From positions 1 through 33,346 of the forward strand of contig CAIXZH010000013.1 of NCBI GenBank assembly GCA_903923905.1: a stretch of DNA of 33,346 bases. The letters are read 5' to 3'. The notes beneath the pieces were generated by a model, which saw only the letters and a list, made by a program, of their open reading frames with translations, made no database searches and had not been told where the DNA came from. The stretch comes from an uncultured Bacteroidia bacterium (GTDB lineage: Bacteria > Bacteroidota > Bacteroidia > Bacteroidales > Prolixibacteraceae). Position numbers and translations under genes: made by a program. Of this stretch, positions 23,079 through 31,824 are shown in pieces (the stretch's first letter is position 1; each line of letters opens with the position of its first letter).

Positions 23079-24068
23079 TTAAAGTTTTCGGGAGTTTAGG
23101 TATCCATTTTGAGTAAACCAATTCAGGGAATCCACAAAAGTTTCCTTAACAGGTCGTGGTTGAAATCTGAGCTCACTGACTGCTTTTTGATAATTAACCA
23201 ATCTTGGCGAATGGTTTACAATATTCAATGACTCTTTGGAATAGAGGGGCGTCTTCCCGGAGAGTTTTGCTGTCAGCTGAATAAATGGAAGGCCTGCCCA
23301 TGCCAGGAAATCTGGAACAAGAGCCGGTGCATTTTTATGGACTTCTTTGCAAATGACAGCGGCTATTTCCTGAAGGCTCATCCATTGGCTTGCGAGCAGA
23401 TATCTTTCACCACTTCGGCCCAACTCAATTGCGTTGATAGCCGCAGAAACAACATCGCGGACATCCACCCATTGATACCCCCCTCTAATCAGGAACGGCA
23501 ATTTGCCCGTTGCGATTTTGATGATCATCTGCCCTGCCAGTGAGGGGACAAAATCAAATGGCCCGATGACTGAGGAAGGATTTAGGATAACCGCATCAAG
23601 TCCGTGGTTACACGCATCGAGCAATACCCTTTCGGCACCCGCTTTGGATTGACTGTAAAAGTATGCTTCCTTGCCTGCTAATGACCCCGATTCGTCCAAT
23701 AGTGTATCTGGATGACCGTTTTTTAACGCGTGAATAGAACTGAAATGAACCAACCGTTTAGTTTTATGCTTCAGGCAAGCCTCAATAACATTGCGTGTAC
23801 CTTCAATATTGGTCTGAAATATTTTCTCTTTTGAATTGACTCCGATAGAAATAATGGCAGCCGTATGAAAAACATAATCTGTACCTCCAATGAACCTGTA
23901 GAGTGCCTCTTTGTTGAGGATATTGCCTTTTACTTTTTCAATATCCAGTCCGGCTAATGACTCATCAGCGTTGTGAACCAGCACTTTAACCTGGTGCCCC
24001 CTCTGAATCAGTTCCCGGCAAAGATTGTTGCCAATATGTCCGCTTGCCCCGGTAATACTGATTTTCAT
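23079..24068 (-). CDS. NAD(P)-dependent extended SDR, 3-beta-hydroxysteroid dehydrogenase-like
   Basis: This 329-aa extended SDR has a Rossmann motif G7-x-x-G10-x-x-G13 (SITGASGHIGNNL) and VFHTAA for cofactor contacts. Catalytic Ser is at 110/111 (VHFSSIHAL), with Tyr138 and Lys142 (FYSQSKAGAERV). NPSSVIGPFDF and WVDVRDVVSAAINA are typical of the 3-beta-HSD/epimerase branch. It would oxidise or reduce a hydroxyl on a sterol-like, hopanoid-like or sugar substrate. Ten-base spacing to both neighbours makes it the middle gene of the START/SDR/5-alpha-reductase operon, which favours a steroid-type substrate. An epimerase role cannot be excluded by sequence reading. Confidence 0.85.
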   Translation of the reverse strand: MKISITGASGHIGNNLCRELIQRGHQVKVLVHNADESLAGLDIEKVKGNILNKEALYRFIGGTDYVFHTAAIISIGVNSKEKIFQTNIEGTRNVIEACLKHKTKRLVHFSSIHALKNGHPDTLLDESGSLAGKEAYFYSQSKAGAERVLLDACNHGLDAVILNPSSVIGPFDFVPSLAGQMIIKIATGKLPFLIRGGYQWVDVRDVVSAAINAIELGRSGERYLLASQWMSLQEIAAVICKEVHKNAPALVPDFLAWAGLPFIQLTAKLSGKTPLYSKESLNIVNHSPRLVNYQKAVSELRFQPRPVKETFVDSLNWFTQNGYLNSRKL

Positions 24069-24077
24069 ATAAATTCC

Positions 24078-24734
24078 TTAAAATGATTTTTCCTTAACAA
24101 AGGGGAGAACCTGACCTCTAAACTTGGCTGTTTGAACCACCTTCCCAAGATTCACCAGAGTGTTAAAAGGACCTTTGTCAATCGCAAAATTGACGAGCCA
24201 GGCAGGTATATCTCCCCCTAAATCAATGGATAACTCGAATCGAATATCAATCATTCCATAATTCTTCGGGGTAAAAACCCATAACGATCGTAGTCTTGCT
24301 ATCCGGACAAGATTTTTATTGGCCGGGATATAATCGGGCCAACCCTCGGAATCAATTCTCACCACATAGGTATCCGGATCCTGTTCCAGATTGACATGGG
24401 TAATTAAATCCCTATTACGTACGGGCCATGGGGCTTCAGAAATGTTGTAATAGATCCACTCAGAATCGCTGATTATTTTAAGAAACCTTGCTTCTTTATT
24501 GGCATAAATCCAGCTATGGTGATTTTCGGGATCTTTAATCATACTTACCAATGCCCCTAAGGTGGAATGGATCTGGGTAAGCCCTAAAACTTCCTTTGTA
24601 CCCAAATCTTTAACACTGCGGAGATATATTTTTACCCCTTCCTGATTACGGACAAGTTTCCAGTCATCCGCTTTTTGGGCATGGCCTGAAGAGCTGATAA
24701 GAAAAGTAAACAACAGGTTAATCAGGAGCTTCAT
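24078..24734 (-). CDS. secreted START-domain lipid-binding protein
   Basis: The ATG at 24734 (218 aa) is chosen because it opens a signal peptide (MKLLINLLFTFLISSSGHAQ); a start at 24803 would bury it. The mature part is a START-type helix-grip domain: DDWKLVRNQEGVKIYLRSV, MIKDPENHHSWIYANKEARF, EWIYYNISEAPWPVRNRDLI, and the long C-terminal helix region (IPAWLVNFAIDKGPFNTLVN). START domains bind sterols, phospholipids or other hydrophobic ligands. It is the first gene of the operon with the 3-beta-HSD-like SDR and 5-alpha-reductase. A role in capturing the lipid that those enzymes process is inferred. Confidence 0.88.
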   Translation of the reverse strand: MKLLINLLFTFLISSSGHAQKADDWKLVRNQEGVKIYLRSVKDLGTKEVLGLTQIHSTLGALVSMIKDPENHHSWIYANKEARFLKIISDSEWIYYNISEAPWPVRNRDLITHVNLEQDPDTYVVRIDSEGWPDYIPANKNLVRIARLRSLWVFTPKNYGMIDIRFELSIDLGGDIPAWLVNFAIDKGPFNTLVNLGKVVQTAKFRGQVLPFVKEKSF

Positions 24735-25116
24735 TTCTTTTTTATAAGTTGGTGGTTTTATAAAGGAGATGCCATTAATTTCATGAGTCTGTTTCATCCT
24801 CATAAATTTTCAAATTATTTATTGAAAATGAAGCATGAAGGGCAAAACAGGTTCTGCAACAAACTTAATCAGGTTCTGGTTTTTTTTGTAAAACTAAATA
24901 ATTTTATAAAATCCTTTATACAGGCAGATCTTTTTTGATGCTAAAATTGTGACAGATAAAATCTATTTTTGAACACGAATTGCGTCGTCAAGCTCCTACT
25001 TCAAAATCGGGTTCTGAAAACAGACCGAAATATCGGTAAATAGGACAAAATGAATGACAAAAGATGACATATCGTGTGCTTAATACTCGAAAGAATAACC
25101 ATTTAAAAATTAGTAT
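24735..25116. other. 382-bp divergent intergenic region
   Basis: It separates the START operon (minus) from the SHOCT-like gene (plus). On the minus strand TAAGTTTG (24867-24860) matches the -7 consensus, with no TTG at standard spacing. It is the best promoter candidate for the START operon and would give a leader of about 120 nt. I see no gene or strong hairpin. Confidence 0.4.
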
Positions 25117-25647
25117 ATGAAACAGATTTTATTCGGATTAGCCTTGTTCTGTGGTGTGTCAGCAATGGCACAAACTGCAACATTTAATGATATTCAACAG
25201 AATAACCGGGGCCAATATACTGAATACCTATCACCGGACAATGGAAGTTTTAAGGTGGGAGATACCATAACCATAGGAAAACCCGCCACTGGCAAAGATT
25301 TTAGTTGTGTTGGAATTGCGGGTCTTATGGGTGAAAGTTTAGTGCCGGCTAATATTAAACATTCAGGCAGTCAGGCTATTATAAAAAAGATTGGTATTCA
25401 ATTTAATACCTTGACAATAAAGACGTTTAAGCCGTTATCGCATTCTGCCAATTTTGGGTTCAATATTACTAACCTAGAAATAGCTATCGCAAATGGGGAA
25501 GTAAAATCCAACGTGAAACCTAATGTGATGAGTTCGGAAGATGCTTTAACGAAATTGAAAACCGAAAAAGAAAAACTGGATTTAGGGGTAATCACCCAGC
25601 AACAATACGAAGCGAAGAAAAAAGAACTTATGAAATTCATCAAGTGA
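25117..25647 (+). CDS. secreted protein with C-terminal SHOCT-like domain
   Basis: This 176-aa protein has a signal peptide (MKQILFGLALFCGVSAMAQ). The middle is beta-rich and unrecognised (GSFKVGDTITIGKPATGKDF, LTIKTFKPLS). The last 35 residues (DALTKLKTEKEKLDLGVITQ, QYEAKKKELMKFI) match the short C-terminal SHOCT-type helical hairpin found at the ends of many otherwise unrelated proteins. It is probably periplasmic or surface-exposed. The function is unknown. The gene stands alone between two minus-strand operons. Confidence 0.72.
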   Translation: MKQILFGLALFCGVSAMAQTATFNDIQQNNRGQYTEYLSPDNGSFKVGDTITIGKPATGKDFSCVGIAGLMGESLVPANIKHSGSQAIIKKIGIQFNTLTIKTFKPLSHSANFGFNITNLEIAIANGEVKSNVKPNVMSSEDALTKLKTEKEKLDLGVITQQQYEAKKKELMKFIK

Positions 25648-25722
25648 TACCCGATGAATTAGAAATAATCATTGGTTTTCAAAAGAACCTGAATTCACTG
25701 CCAGGCAGGTGGTTTGGGCGAA

Positions 25723-26598
25723 TTACTTATCCTGGGTATTCATCAAAGTTGAATCATCTCTCTTTTTGTTTTTCATAGCTTTTAAATAGGTTACTATGGA
25801 AGATATGACAGTCTGCCGATTTTTCACATCCCGGTAAAAGGGGATCATTTTGCTGTTTGCCCGAATACTTTGAGGATCTTCAATAAACCGGATCAGCCAT
25901 TCTTCTTTCCAATATTCGGTTACACTAACCGGATAGTTCAATTCCGGACCGACATGGCCACCATCTCCATTGATGGTATGACATTTGATACAATGCTGCC
26001 TGAACGCAAGGAAACCTTCATTTACAGATTCACCGGAAAGTGTTGGCGGAGCTGAACGCGGGAATTCACGGGGAAAGCCGGTTAGCTCAATACCTGTTAT
26101 TTGCCAGGGCCAGCTTAACCAGGAATCCTCCCTGATACCTTTATCCCGGATATTCTCCCACACCAGATAGAATGGTCCCGGATCTATCGTTTCCCCATTT
26201 TTGCGTTTTAATTTTCGAAATCCAGGATACCCTTTTTCACCCGTTGAAATCACACAGGATCCTGCAATGATTTTTTTAGTAGGAATAACGGGCTGATAAC
26301 CATCAACCGTTATAAACTTAACAAGATCAAACGTTTCCCACGTGTTTCCAAAAAACCGCTCAAGTAATACTGGCAATGAAATACCATCGTAAGTATGCTC
26401 TTTTGAATCTGTTGGATTGTCAACGGTGACTGAAACACTCCCATTTTTGATCTGCAATAATTCACTGATTGTTAAAATCTTAATTACCTGATCGTTTTTA
26501 CGAAGAGTTAAAGTTGGAGGATCAGTGGCAAAAGCACCAACAGAACAAAGCACAAGAAGAGTCAATATCCGGAGCTTAATTAAATGATGATTTTTCAT
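25723..26598 (-). CDS. periplasmic c-type cytochrome with N-terminal oxidoreductase-like domain
   Basis: The ATG at 26598 (291 aa) opens a signal peptide (ILTLLVLCSVGAFA). Residues about 27-180 resemble the molybdopterin-oxidoreductase-like beta domain fused to some cytochromes (YDGISLPVLLERFFGNTWET, KFITVDGYQPVIPTKKI). No clear cofactor ligand can be assigned there. A class I cytochrome c domain follows: heme-binding C203-IK-C206-H207 and probable axial Met251 (NSKMIPFYRD). It is encoded 4 bp after hemW, so the two are co-transcribed. An electron-transfer role in the periplasm is likely; its redox partner is not visible here. Confidence 0.85.
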   Translation of the reverse strand: MKNHHLIKLRILTLLVLCSVGAFATDPPTLTLRKNDQVIKILTISELLQIKNGSVSVTVDNPTDSKEHTYDGISLPVLLERFFGNTWETFDLVKFITVDGYQPVIPTKKIIAGSCVISTGEKGYPGFRKLKRKNGETIDPGPFYLVWENIRDKGIREDSWLSWPWQITGIELTGFPREFPRSAPPTLSGESVNEGFLAFRQHCIKCHTINGDGGHVGPELNYPVSVTEYWKEEWLIRFIEDPQSIRANSKMIPFYRDVKNRQTVISSIVTYLKAMKNKKRDDSTLMNTQDK

Positions 26599-26602
26599 TT
26601 TA

Positions 26603-27730
26603 TTAATTGAAAAAAAGAGATCTGATAATGAGATCTGATACAAAAATACCCTTCCGGGTTAAGGTAACACGATCGTCCGTAACCGAAATAAAATCCTCAC
26701 TATTAAGTTTGGAAAGTTCCCTGAGAAAATAAGCCGAGATATTTTGATTGAATGTTTCGGAAATGTGATTCCTGGAGATTCCTTTTGCCGTTCTTAATCC
26801 CACCAGGAGATATTCATTATACCTGTCGGTTTCTGATAAAATCTCAATGTCAAAGTAATCCTTAGAATTCGCCATATTCAGGATATAGTTTCTGATACTA
26901 CTGACGTTCCATTGCCTGGAAATACCATCAAAACTATGGGCAGAAGGACCAACACCCAGATATTTTTTCCCTTCCCAATAGGATGAATTATGTCTCGATT
27001 TAAACCCTTCAAGGGCAAAACTGCTGACTTCATAATGTGAAAAACCGTGGTTTGCCAACGTGTCAATAGTCGCATTAAACTGGGCAACTACATCATCGTC
27101 CGGGGCTTCAAAGAGCCGGTTTGTTTTGTATAATTTATAGAAAAAGGTATTTTTCTCAATGATTAACGAATAGGCAGAGATATGTTGAATGCCCAATTGC
27201 ATTGCTTCCTTTAATGACTCCAGATAATTTTCCAGACTTAAACCTGGAATACCGTAGATTAAATCGATAGAGATATTTTCAATTCCCGCCTTTTGAACGG
27301 CTTTGATTTTATTCACTAATCTGGAATTATCATGACCGCGTCCGAGATATGATAACATTTCATTGTTGAAGCTTTGAATCCCAATGCTCATTCTGTTGAT
27401 GCCCGCTAAACGTAACTCTGTAAGGTATGGCTCCTCGAGGTCTTCAGGATTTGCTTCGAGGGTAATCTCACAATCCGAAGCTACAATAAAATTAGTATAA
27501 ATTACCGCAAGAAGATCAGTTACCTGGTTCGCAGACAGCACTGAAGGAGTACCACCTCCGAAATAAATTGTTTCAACTATTTCATTTCCAATATACGGTT
27601 TTCTTGAAATCAGCTCACTCATTTCAGATTCTACCAATTTTTGGACGCTAGTCATATTACTGGTAGCATAAAAATCACAATAGTGACATTTACTTCTGCA
27701 ATAGGGAATATGTAAATATATACCAGCCAT
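26603..27730 (-). CDS. hemW: radical SAM heme chaperone HemW
   Basis: This 375-aa protein binds a 4Fe-4S cluster through C11-x3-C15-x2-C18 (HIPYCRSKCHYCDFYA) and SAM through ETIYFGGGTPSVL. The GIQSFNNEMLSYLGRGHD and IDLIYGIPGLSLENY blocks are typical of the HemN/HemW family. The HN..YW box (RHNSSYWEGKKYLGVGPSAH) favours HemW, the heme chaperone, over coproporphyrinogen dehydrogenase HemN. The C-terminal HemN_C domain is present. Operon pairing with a cytochrome c gene fits a role in heme delivery. Length is normal. Confidence 0.92.
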   Translation of the reverse strand: MAGIYLHIPYCRSKCHYCDFYATSNMTSVQKLVESEMSELISRKPYIGNEIVETIYFGGGTPSVLSANQVTDLLAVIYTNFIVASDCEITLEANPEDLEEPYLTELRLAGINRMSIGIQSFNNEMLSYLGRGHDNSRLVNKIKAVQKAGIENISIDLIYGIPGLSLENYLESLKEAMQLGIQHISAYSLIIEKNTFFYKLYKTNRLFEAPDDDVVAQFNATIDTLANHGFSHYEVSSFALEGFKSRHNSSYWEGKKYLGVGPSAHSFDGISRQWNVSSIRNYILNMANSKDYFDIEILSETDRYNEYLLVGLRTAKGISRNHISETFNQNISAYFLRELSKLNSEDFISVTDDRVTLTRKGIFVSDLIIRSLFFN

Positions 27731-27781
27731 AATACGTTAAGGGAATAGTGATATTCAATAAACAAAAAGAAACTAACGACG

Positions 27782-27789
27782 CAAAGGTA
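27782..27789 (-). promoter_or_regulatory. -7 element upstream of hemW
   Basis: The minus strand reads TACCTTTG (27789-27782), an exact TAnnTTTG match 51 bp before the hemW start codon. The nearest upstream TTG (27819-27817) has 27-nt spacing, longer than usual. Confidence 0.45.
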
Positions 27790-27964
27790 AATTTAAAATC
27801 CTTTTTGGAGCGATTGCAAATGGAGCGACCTCGAATGAACAATGGAGTGGTACCGGGAATTGGAATACTTCAATGTGGTGAAAAGCAGAACTTAAAAAGG
27901 GATATAAGTCATGAAGATGAACTTTTTCCCTTTCGGCACTTCCGGATTTAGTAACAGGTTAAAT

Positions 27965-28342
27965 TCAGGACATAGCCTTAATTCGTGTGATATGAACTAA
28001 CAGGCATATCCAGCCGGCAACAAACATAAGCCCACCAATCGGGACGATCATCCCAAATGCCTTGATTCCTGATATTGCCAGGAGATAAAGAAACCCTGAG
28101 AAGATAATGATTCCTGCAATAAAAAGATAACCTGACCATTTTAGGGTTTGTGTCGGATTGAATTTCATCAGGATACCTGCAATCAGCAAAGCAAAGGTAT
28201 GGTAAAACTGATATTGGATTCCTGTTTTGTATACCTCAATCATTTCAGGTGATATCATGTGTTTAAGCAGATGAGCCCCAAAGGCCCCCAGAAGAACTGC
28301 CAAAGCTCCGCTAATCGCCCCAGCTGTTATGAATAATTTCAT
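27965..28342 (-). CDS. DUF423 family membrane protein
   Basis: This 125-aa protein has four membrane helices. It begins MKLFITAGAISGALAVLLGA and continues FGAHLLKHMISPEMIEVYKT with GIQYQFYHTFALLI, the hallmark of the DUF423 (YgdD-like) family. The ending GMIVPIGGLMFVAGWICLLV is also typical. The family is widespread and of unknown function. It is a single gene, with a hairpin belonging to the next upstream gene behind it. Confidence 0.92.
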   Translation of the reverse strand: MKLFITAGAISGALAVLLGAFGAHLLKHMISPEMIEVYKTGIQYQFYHTFALLIAGILMKFNPTQTLKWSGYLFIAGIIIFSGFLYLLAISGIKAFGMIVPIGGLMFVAGWICLLVHITRIKAMS

Positions 28343-28441
28343 TTCAATTTTTTTTATTTGTTCAAAAAGTAAATCTAATAAATAGACTGAAAGCTATAAC
28401 CTTAAATGGTTTTTATTTTTTCAAAATGCGATTCCGCAATA

Positions 28442-28501
28442 AAAGTCCTGGTCTGACTTGTAAATTGTTTAACAGGCCGGACCCGGACTTTGAAAATTAT
28501 C
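28442..28501 (-). terminator. terminator of the SDR gene
   Basis: AAAGTCC-T-GGTC (28442-28453) pairs with GACC-C-GGACTTT (28490-28501). On the minus strand the stem starts 8 bp after the SDR stop and is followed by TTTTATT. The loop is long (about 36 nt). Confidence 0.55.
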
Positions 28502-28508
28502 TGCACTT

Positions 28509-29254
28509 CTATTGACAGGTATATCCCCAATCTGCACTAAGGAGGGCTCCTGTCATAAAGGGACAATCATCTGACAAGAGAAATAATACGACCTTCGCAA
28601 TCTCTTCAGCGTTACCAAGTCTTTGAACCGGTTGGGCATTTTGAAGTATTTCGTTTATCTCATTTATCGGTTTCCCACTAATCTGATGAAATTTTTCGAC
28701 GGAGGGAATAAGCATTGGGGTATCAATGGTTCCGGGGCAGATGCAGTTAACTCTTACGTTATAAGGGGCATAATCGATGGCGCTGCTCTTGGTAAGTTGC
28801 CCGATTGCGGCCTTGGTCAGACCGTAAACCGTGCTGTTTCCTTTGCCCACGAATACCTGGTCTGATCCCATAAGCACAATATTGCCATACCTTTGCTTTC
28901 GCATGACTGGCAGAACTTTTTTTAATACATAGAAAGTCCCTTTAAGATTTATCGAGAGTACACGGTTAAACTCCTCGATGCTCGTTTGCTCTATATTGGC
29001 AAATAAATGAACCCCGGCAGCTACAAATAGAAGGTCAATCCTTCCATCCCGATCGGTCGCATTTCTGACACAGGCAGAGACCTGGTCATAATCACTTACG
29101 TCACAGTAATGGAAAATCCATCAGCAGTCTCCTTAATATCGAAGACGTGGACTCTGCATCCCGCCTCATTTAATAATTTAACCACTTCATTTCCCATGCC
29201 TGATGCTCCACTACCAACAACAGCAATTTCAGCTTTGAATCCAATCGTTTCCAT
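28509..29254 (-). pseudogene. short-chain dehydrogenase/reductase, frameshifted
   Basis: The ATG at 29254 opens a classical SDR Rossmann start (IGFKAEIAVVGSGASGMGNE). That frame stops at TAA after SITVT near 29099. The rest is in another frame: YCDVSDYDQVSACVRNATDR, IDLLFVAAGVHLF, FNRVLSINLKGTFYVLK, MGSDQVFVGKGNSTVYGLTK (Tyr-x3-Lys catalytic pair), VNCICPGTIDTPML and the ending TGALLSADWGYTC. A single-base change around 29100-29120 accounts for the break; rejoined, the protein is about 248 aa, normal for the family. All catalytic parts remain, so this is a recent mutation or a sequencing error. An internal ATG at 28904 would give only the C-terminal half. The substrate is unknown. Confidence 0.82.
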
Positions 29255-29465
29255 TGAAAGTCTGTTTAATTTTCTGTTTGACGTGAAATGGTAATATAAA
29301 GGTGTTTATTGCATTAAGATACAAAATTATCCGGAGCACTTTACGTGTTTTTATATTTTTCTTAAGGTTTGAATTTTAGACTCTAAGATCAGGGAAATCA
29401 GATTTTGTAAGACTTATTCTTCTCTTAGTTGGGCTGATTTCTAATCTGCAAGAGGTTCGCAATTT

Positions 29466-29495
29466 TTGAAGTCTATAGTGAGATCATTATCTTTG
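29466..29495 (+). promoter_or_regulatory. promoter of the patatin-like gene
   Basis: TTG (29466-29468), 19 nt spacing, then TATCTTTG (29488-29495) is a full Bacteroidota housekeeping promoter match. The start codon is 16 bp beyond it, so the leader is short. Confidence 0.72.
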
Positions 29496-29511
29496 ACGGA
29501 AAGGTATATAA

Positions 29512-30396
29512 ATGAAGAATTCATGTATAGTGTTGGAAGGCGGAGGGCTTCGGGGAGCTTTCACAAGCGGGGTAATGGAGTACCTACTTGAAAGAGATCT
29601 TAATTTTGACAAGGTGATCGGGGTCTCTGCTGGTGCCTGTGTTGGTGCATCCTATTTGTCGAAACAGAAGGGGCGTAACCTAAAAGTGAATGTGGAGTAT
29701 CCGTCGGATAAACGCTTCATGGGCCTAAAGCATCTTCTCACTACAGGATCCTATTTTAATATGAAGTTTGTTTTCGAGGAACTGCCGGGCCGGCTGGTTC
29801 CATTTGATGAAGAGGCATTTTTTAAGAATTCTGCAGAGTTTGATGTGATAACCACCTCCAGGAGAACTGGAAAACCCGTTGTCTTCTCTAAAAAAGAGCT
29901 TGAGAAAATTGGATTAAACAAAGCGCTGGTTGCATCATCAAGTATCCCCCTCCTTTCCCGGGCGGTAAAAATCGGGAGCGAGTCCTATTTTGACGGAGGA
30001 GTATCGGATTCCATCCCTGTGGAGTATGCTTTGAGCCAACATGAGAAGGTGGTTGTCGTACTCACTCGTCCACGTGACTACCGAAAGGGAAAGTTAAGCA
30101 ATCAAATCCTTTATAAAATTGCTTTCCGAAAACACCCTGAATTTATGAAGGTCTTAATCCGGCGAAATGAAGAATATAATAAAACACTCGATTTTTGTGA
30201 ACGGATGGAGCAGGAAGGAAGATTATTCCTCGTTGCTCCTTTAACAGAATTCTCGATTGGACGTACCGAACCCCGAATCGAAAAACGGATGCATTTATAT
30301 CTCCATGGATATCAGACGATTTGTAAAGAATTTGAAAATCTCCAGGCGTTCTTAGTGGAGAGTGAGCTTCCTGAAAGATCGCGCTTATCAATTTGA
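29512..30396 (+). CDS. patatin-like phospholipase
   Basis: This 294-aa cytosolic protein of the bacterial patatin/RssA type has a Gly-rich oxyanion loop at residues 10-15 (VLEGGGLRGAFTSGVMEYLL). Nucleophile Ser39 lies in IGVSAGACVGASY, and Asp161 in FDGGVSDSIPVEYAL. The Ser-Asp dyad is therefore complete. The C-terminal helical part (FRKHPEFMKVLIRRNEEYNK, FLVAPLTEFSIGRTE) matches the YjjU-like subgroup. It would hydrolyse acyl esters of lipids. It has its own promoter and a bidirectional terminator, so it is monocistronic. Confidence 0.93.
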   Translation: MKNSCIVLEGGGLRGAFTSGVMEYLLERDLNFDKVIGVSAGACVGASYLSKQKGRNLKVNVEYPSDKRFMGLKHLLTTGSYFNMKFVFEELPGRLVPFDEEAFFKNSAEFDVITTSRRTGKPVVFSKKELEKIGLNKALVASSSIPLLSRAVKIGSESYFDGGVSDSIPVEYALSQHEKVVVVLTRPRDYRKGKLSNQILYKIAFRKHPEFMKVLIRRNEEYNKTLDFCERMEQEGRLFLVAPLTEFSIGRTEPRIEKRMHLYLHGYQTICKEFENLQAFLVESELPERSRLSI

Positions 30397-30423
30397 CGAA
30401 AAATCGGTACACCTTCTGCCATA

Positions 30424-30463
30424 AAAAAGGCTGCCTCCGTTTTATGTTAGAGACAGCCTTTTT
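30424..30463. terminator. bidirectional Rho-independent terminator
   Basis: AAAAAGGCTG (30424-30433) pairs perfectly with CAGCCTTTTT (30454-30463). The stem extends inward through CTC/GAG with one mismatch. It serves the convergent patatin and cysteine-protease genes. Confidence 0.9.
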
Positions 30464-30484
30464 AAGGGTTATTTTTATACGGGG

Positions 30485-31450
30485 TTAATTCAGAGTCGCA
30501 TAATAAACATTCCCTGCAGGAACAATCTTCGTACTTTGAAAAACAGAATAAGGCAATAAAAAGAATCCTTTATTTCCCCAGGAGGTACCCCATGAATTTT
30601 GACAGAGGAAAACGCCTTTGGTATCGTCATATCCGATAATCGGGACGGCATGTCCTCCAAGTAATTTGGCTCCCGAAACCAGTGCACCGGTCTTAGTCAA
30701 TGGATTATAGGTGTAACTTTTCGTGGTTAAACCCTCAAAAAGAGTATAAGAACGGGTGTCATAAACATTAAATCCCATCATTACAGGAGTATTGCTTCTA
30801 AGAATGTTCTTTACCGCAGCAGTATCACCTGTATTGATCATTGCATAGCTGGTTGGATTTTGTCCAATCACATAACCTAATCCTTCGGTCACTGCACCTG
30901 CAGATGGGGGAGTTTTATAGGCTGTCGAGGTGTTGCTGCTTGGGTATACATAGGAGGTCTCGAGGCAATCGCCATATTTTTGCAAGGCCTGAGGTATATC
31001 AACCATATAAGCTCCCTGATCGGCAGTGATACTTTCATTCAGAATGAGTACCCTCTCACAGTAGTATATGAATGCAGGGCTTAATATCGTCGCTGAGCCA
31101 TTCTTATAATGATAGAGAATTTCATCTGATTCAACGCCGCAAAATGCGGTGCAGGAACCTATCTGGCCCTGATCGCGTATGGCAGGATTCCAAAGAGTGA
31201 CTACTTTAGGTACAGAGAGAGCCTTCTCCATCAGGGTGCCTGGAAAGGATTCTTTGGAATAAAGGGGAAGATTGGCATACTGATCTGGCGACATAGCCAA
31301 CAAACCATATACATGCTTACCATCAGAGCTCATATTCAGGGCGCTCTGTAAATTCCCCGAGTCAGTCAAACTAGTGCTTTTCGAGCAGCTATAAATAATA
31401 ACGGATAGAAGAGCAATTGCAGTAATATAACGGTTCAATTTAGCTTTCAT
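30485..31450 (-). CDS. papain-like (C1A) cysteine protease, lipoprotein
   Basis: This 321-aa protein has a lipoprotein signal with Cys22 in VIIYSCSK. The mature region before about residue 85 could be a short propeptide. The papain-type catalytic set is complete: Gln94 in RDQGQIGSC, nucleophile Cys100 (GSCTAFCGVE), His267 (LLGGHAVPIIGYDD) and Asn285 (LCQNSWGTSWGNKGFFLLPY). It is therefore an active C1A peptidase anchored to a membrane and facing the periplasm or the cell surface. It is monocistronic, and the substrate is unknown. Confidence 0.92.
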   Translation of the reverse strand: MKAKLNRYITAIALLSVIIYSCSKSTSLTDSGNLQSALNMSSDGKHVYGLLAMSPDQYANLPLYSKESFPGTLMEKALSVPKVVTLWNPAIRDQGQIGSCTAFCGVESDEILYHYKNGSATILSPAFIYYCERVLILNESITADQGAYMVDIPQALQKYGDCLETSYVYPSSNTSTAYKTPPSAGAVTEGLGYVIGQNPTSYAMINTGDTAAVKNILRSNTPVMMGFNVYDTRSYTLFEGLTTKSYTYNPLTKTGALVSGAKLLGGHAVPIIGYDDTKGVFLCQNSWGTSWGNKGFFLLPYSVFQSTKIVPAGNVYYATLN

Positions 31451-31824
31451 TTTTCTTACTTATTAAGGTTAATGACTGAAGATAATTATTGTTTAAAACT
31501 ATATTTTAAATTTTAATTTACAAAATTTAAAGAAGAAATACCCTTTTCAAGCCAGTAATTTGAAAAAAATAGGTGTTTTTTGATTTTACGCTACAAAATA
31601 ATAAGGTGGTTTCCGCAAGATGGAAGCATTTCAGGTATTCAAATTTCGGGATTAACAGAAACCCAGCTTTTTTAACTTCCAGTTTTGTTAGAACTAAATA
31701 AAGTTTAACAAGTAATGGTTGTTTTTGTTTAGGGAATAAAGTGATTTTTAACAAACCGGAAATCTTATACAAAATTTTTCCGGGTGACAGTCAATAATCT
31801 TTGTAAATCTATGTTCCCGGGATC
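31451..31824. other. AT-rich intergenic region
   Basis: It separates the lrgB end from the cysteine protease start, both on the minus strand. A minus-strand 81-codon frame is open, but its composition is that of AT-rich noncoding DNA. I see no clear terminator or -7 element. Confidence 0.45.

Noticed and set aside
27748-27951. Plus-strand 67-codon frame upstream of hemW
   Set aside because: It overlaps the hemW promoter region and has no similarity to any family I know.
31527-31772. Minus-strand 81-codon frame between lrgB and the cysteine protease gene
   Set aside because: A Lys/Leu/Phe-rich translation typical of AT-rich noncoding DNA, with no start signals.
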